Origin: Microcaldota archaeon
GTDB taxonomy: Archaea > Micrarchaeota > Micrarchaeia > Micrarchaeales > Micrarchaeaceae
Reading direction: 5' to 3'
Length of the DNA: 5,414 bases
NCBI GenBank assembly: GCA_027365215.1
Contig: DAHXNT010000041.1
Coordinates: 640-6,053 of the forward strand
The position numbers were made by a program, and so were the translations under genes. The notes below the pieces were generated by a model. It did not search any database. It saw only the letters and a list, made by a program, of their open reading frames with translations, and was not told the origin of the DNA. The stretch's first letter is position 1. Each line of letters begins with the position of its first letter. Of the stretch, positions 4,646-5,414 are shown one piece after another.

Positions 4646-5414
4646 TTACAACTCTGCTTTGAAGCCTTCGGGGTTCTTTGCGGTCAGCGCCTCCTCTTTG
4701 ACCGCCACGTTCTTGTCGGTGACGTTGAAGCTTCCGTCCTTCGTCAGTCCCTGTACCACGGCTCTGAAGGAGACGAAGTATCCCGGGAGCAGGAACCAGA
4801 AGTACATGGCAAGGGACTTCGCTGCGGTCTTCAGGTCGGTCTTCAGGTCCACAGCTGATAGTATTAATGCGGTCGGCAGGGCAGCCATGACAGCGGAGAG
4901 CGGTGCCGAATATGGCAAGTGGCTTGTCAATAGCACCACTGGCAGCATGAATAGGGTAGGCGACACAACCAGGCTGATCGTCCAGGTGGAAAGGAAAAGA
5001 AGTGAATCCACCTTCTCCTTAATCTTCACCTCGCCGCTCTTCAGGAAGCTGAACATGTGCCTCCTGTACTCGCGTATCGTCGAGGAGGTCCACCTCGAAA
5101 GCTGCCCGGCGAACTTCTTGTAAGTAACTGGCGCGAGACCGATTCCGACTATGCCCGGGTCGTACACGATCTTCCAGCCCTTCATCCTCATCCTGAACGA
5201 GGTGTCGAGGTCCTCGTTGACGGTGGTGTACGGCGCTATGCCGCCTATGTCGTCTATCGCGTCTTTCCTGTAGACCTCATTGGCGCCCTGCACGGCGACG
5301 AAGCCGTGCCTGACATACCTTCCGTAGAGAATGTAGTTTGAAATCGAAGAGGTGGTGCTTATGAACTTCGTCAGGCCGTTCGTGTCCTCGTTAGCAGATA
5401 TCTTTATGTATCCT
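4646..5414 (-). CDS. Membrane-bound family 2 glycosyltransferase, C-terminal 255 residues, N-terminus beyond right edge
   Basis: The frame is open to the right edge, so only the end of the gene is visible; the GTG at 5291-5293 is an internal Val, not the start. This is a GT2 enzyme that transfers sugar from a nucleotide sugar to a growing polysaccharide or glycolipid at the cytoplasmic membrane face. In visible residue numbers, QGANEVYRKDAI (42-53) is the acceptor-side loop and NEDLDTSFRM (66-75) carries the catalytic-base Glu-Asp. QLSRW (104-108) is the Q-x-x-R-W motif of processive, cellulose/hyaluronan-synthase-like members. About three membrane helices follow (roughly 137-163, 171-187, 198-220), then FNVTDK, like the V-T-x-K motif after the membrane region in such enzymes. 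The nucleotide-binding DxD would lie upstream, outside the window. The product is unknown; surface polysaccharide or glycolipid is likely. It converges with the MFS gene. Confidence 0.94.
   Translation of the reverse strand, partial: GYIKISANEDTNGLTKFISTTSSISNYILYGRYVRHGFVAVQGANEVYRKDAIDDIGGIAPYTTVNEDLDTSFRMRMKGWKIVYDPGIVGIGLAPVTYKKFAGQLSRWTSSTIREYRRHMFSFLKSGEVKIKEKVDSLLFLSTWTISLVVSPTLFMLPVVLLTSHLPYSAPLSAVMAALPTALILSAVDLKTDLKTAAKSLAMYFWFLLPGYFVSFRAVVQGLTKDGSFNVTDKNVAVKEEALTAKNPEGFKAEL

Noticed and set aside
5291..5293. GTG as the start of the glycosyltransferase.
   Set aside because: The frame continues upstream to the window edge with sequence that fits a GT2 catalytic domain, so the codon is an internal Val.

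Overview
The window looks archaeal. Several start codons sit about 25-27 bases downstream of an A/T-rich TATA-like box with no convincing Shine-Dalgarno sequence, as expected for leaderless archaeal mRNAs. Arginine is mostly AGG and isoleucine often ATA. Gene spacing is compact, and the genes fit an archaeal chromosome: an AroQ-TyrA aromatic enzyme, an HD phosphohydrolase, an MFS permease and a membrane-bound family 2 glycosyltransferase. I cannot place it further; a thermoplasmatal or DPANN-type archaeon would fit but is not demonstrated. I see no rRNA, tRNA, CRISPR array or insertion sequence.

Layout from left to right. (1) 1-851, minus strand: the first 283 residues of an unrecognised, mostly helical soluble protein that runs off the left edge. 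(2) 852-1099: an intergenic stretch with a perfect 22-bp palindrome and an adjacent G-rich tract. (3) 1100-1759, minus: a complete HD-domain phosphohydrolase of the YpgQ/YedJ type. (4) 1760-2117: no intact gene, but a start codon with a ribosome site and a SAM-methyltransferase motif I segment that stops after 55 codons at a block of stops in all six frames. I read this as a methyltransferase gene remnant. (5) 2118-3200, minus: a complete bifunctional chorismate mutase-prephenate dehydrogenase (tyrosine branch). (6) 3201-3387: the divergent promoter region. (7) 3388-4554, plus: a complete MFS transporter. (8) 4555-4645: a short convergent spacer. (9) 4646-5414, minus: the C-terminal 255 residues of a processive-type GT2 glycosyltransferase that enters from the right edge.

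The genes do not form one obvious pathway. Each of the minus-strand genes at the left appears to have its own promoter region, the MFS gene is divergent from tyrA, and the glycosyltransferase converges on the MFS gene. The segment from about 900 to 2100 (HD gene, methyltransferase remnant and spacers) is visibly poorer in G+C than the neighbouring genes, which suggests a more recently acquired or decaying patch. I found no convincing new multi-gene system. The features most worth a second look are the methyltransferase remnant with its stop block, the 22-bp palindrome, and the short leader ORF and cofactor-site features of tyrA.
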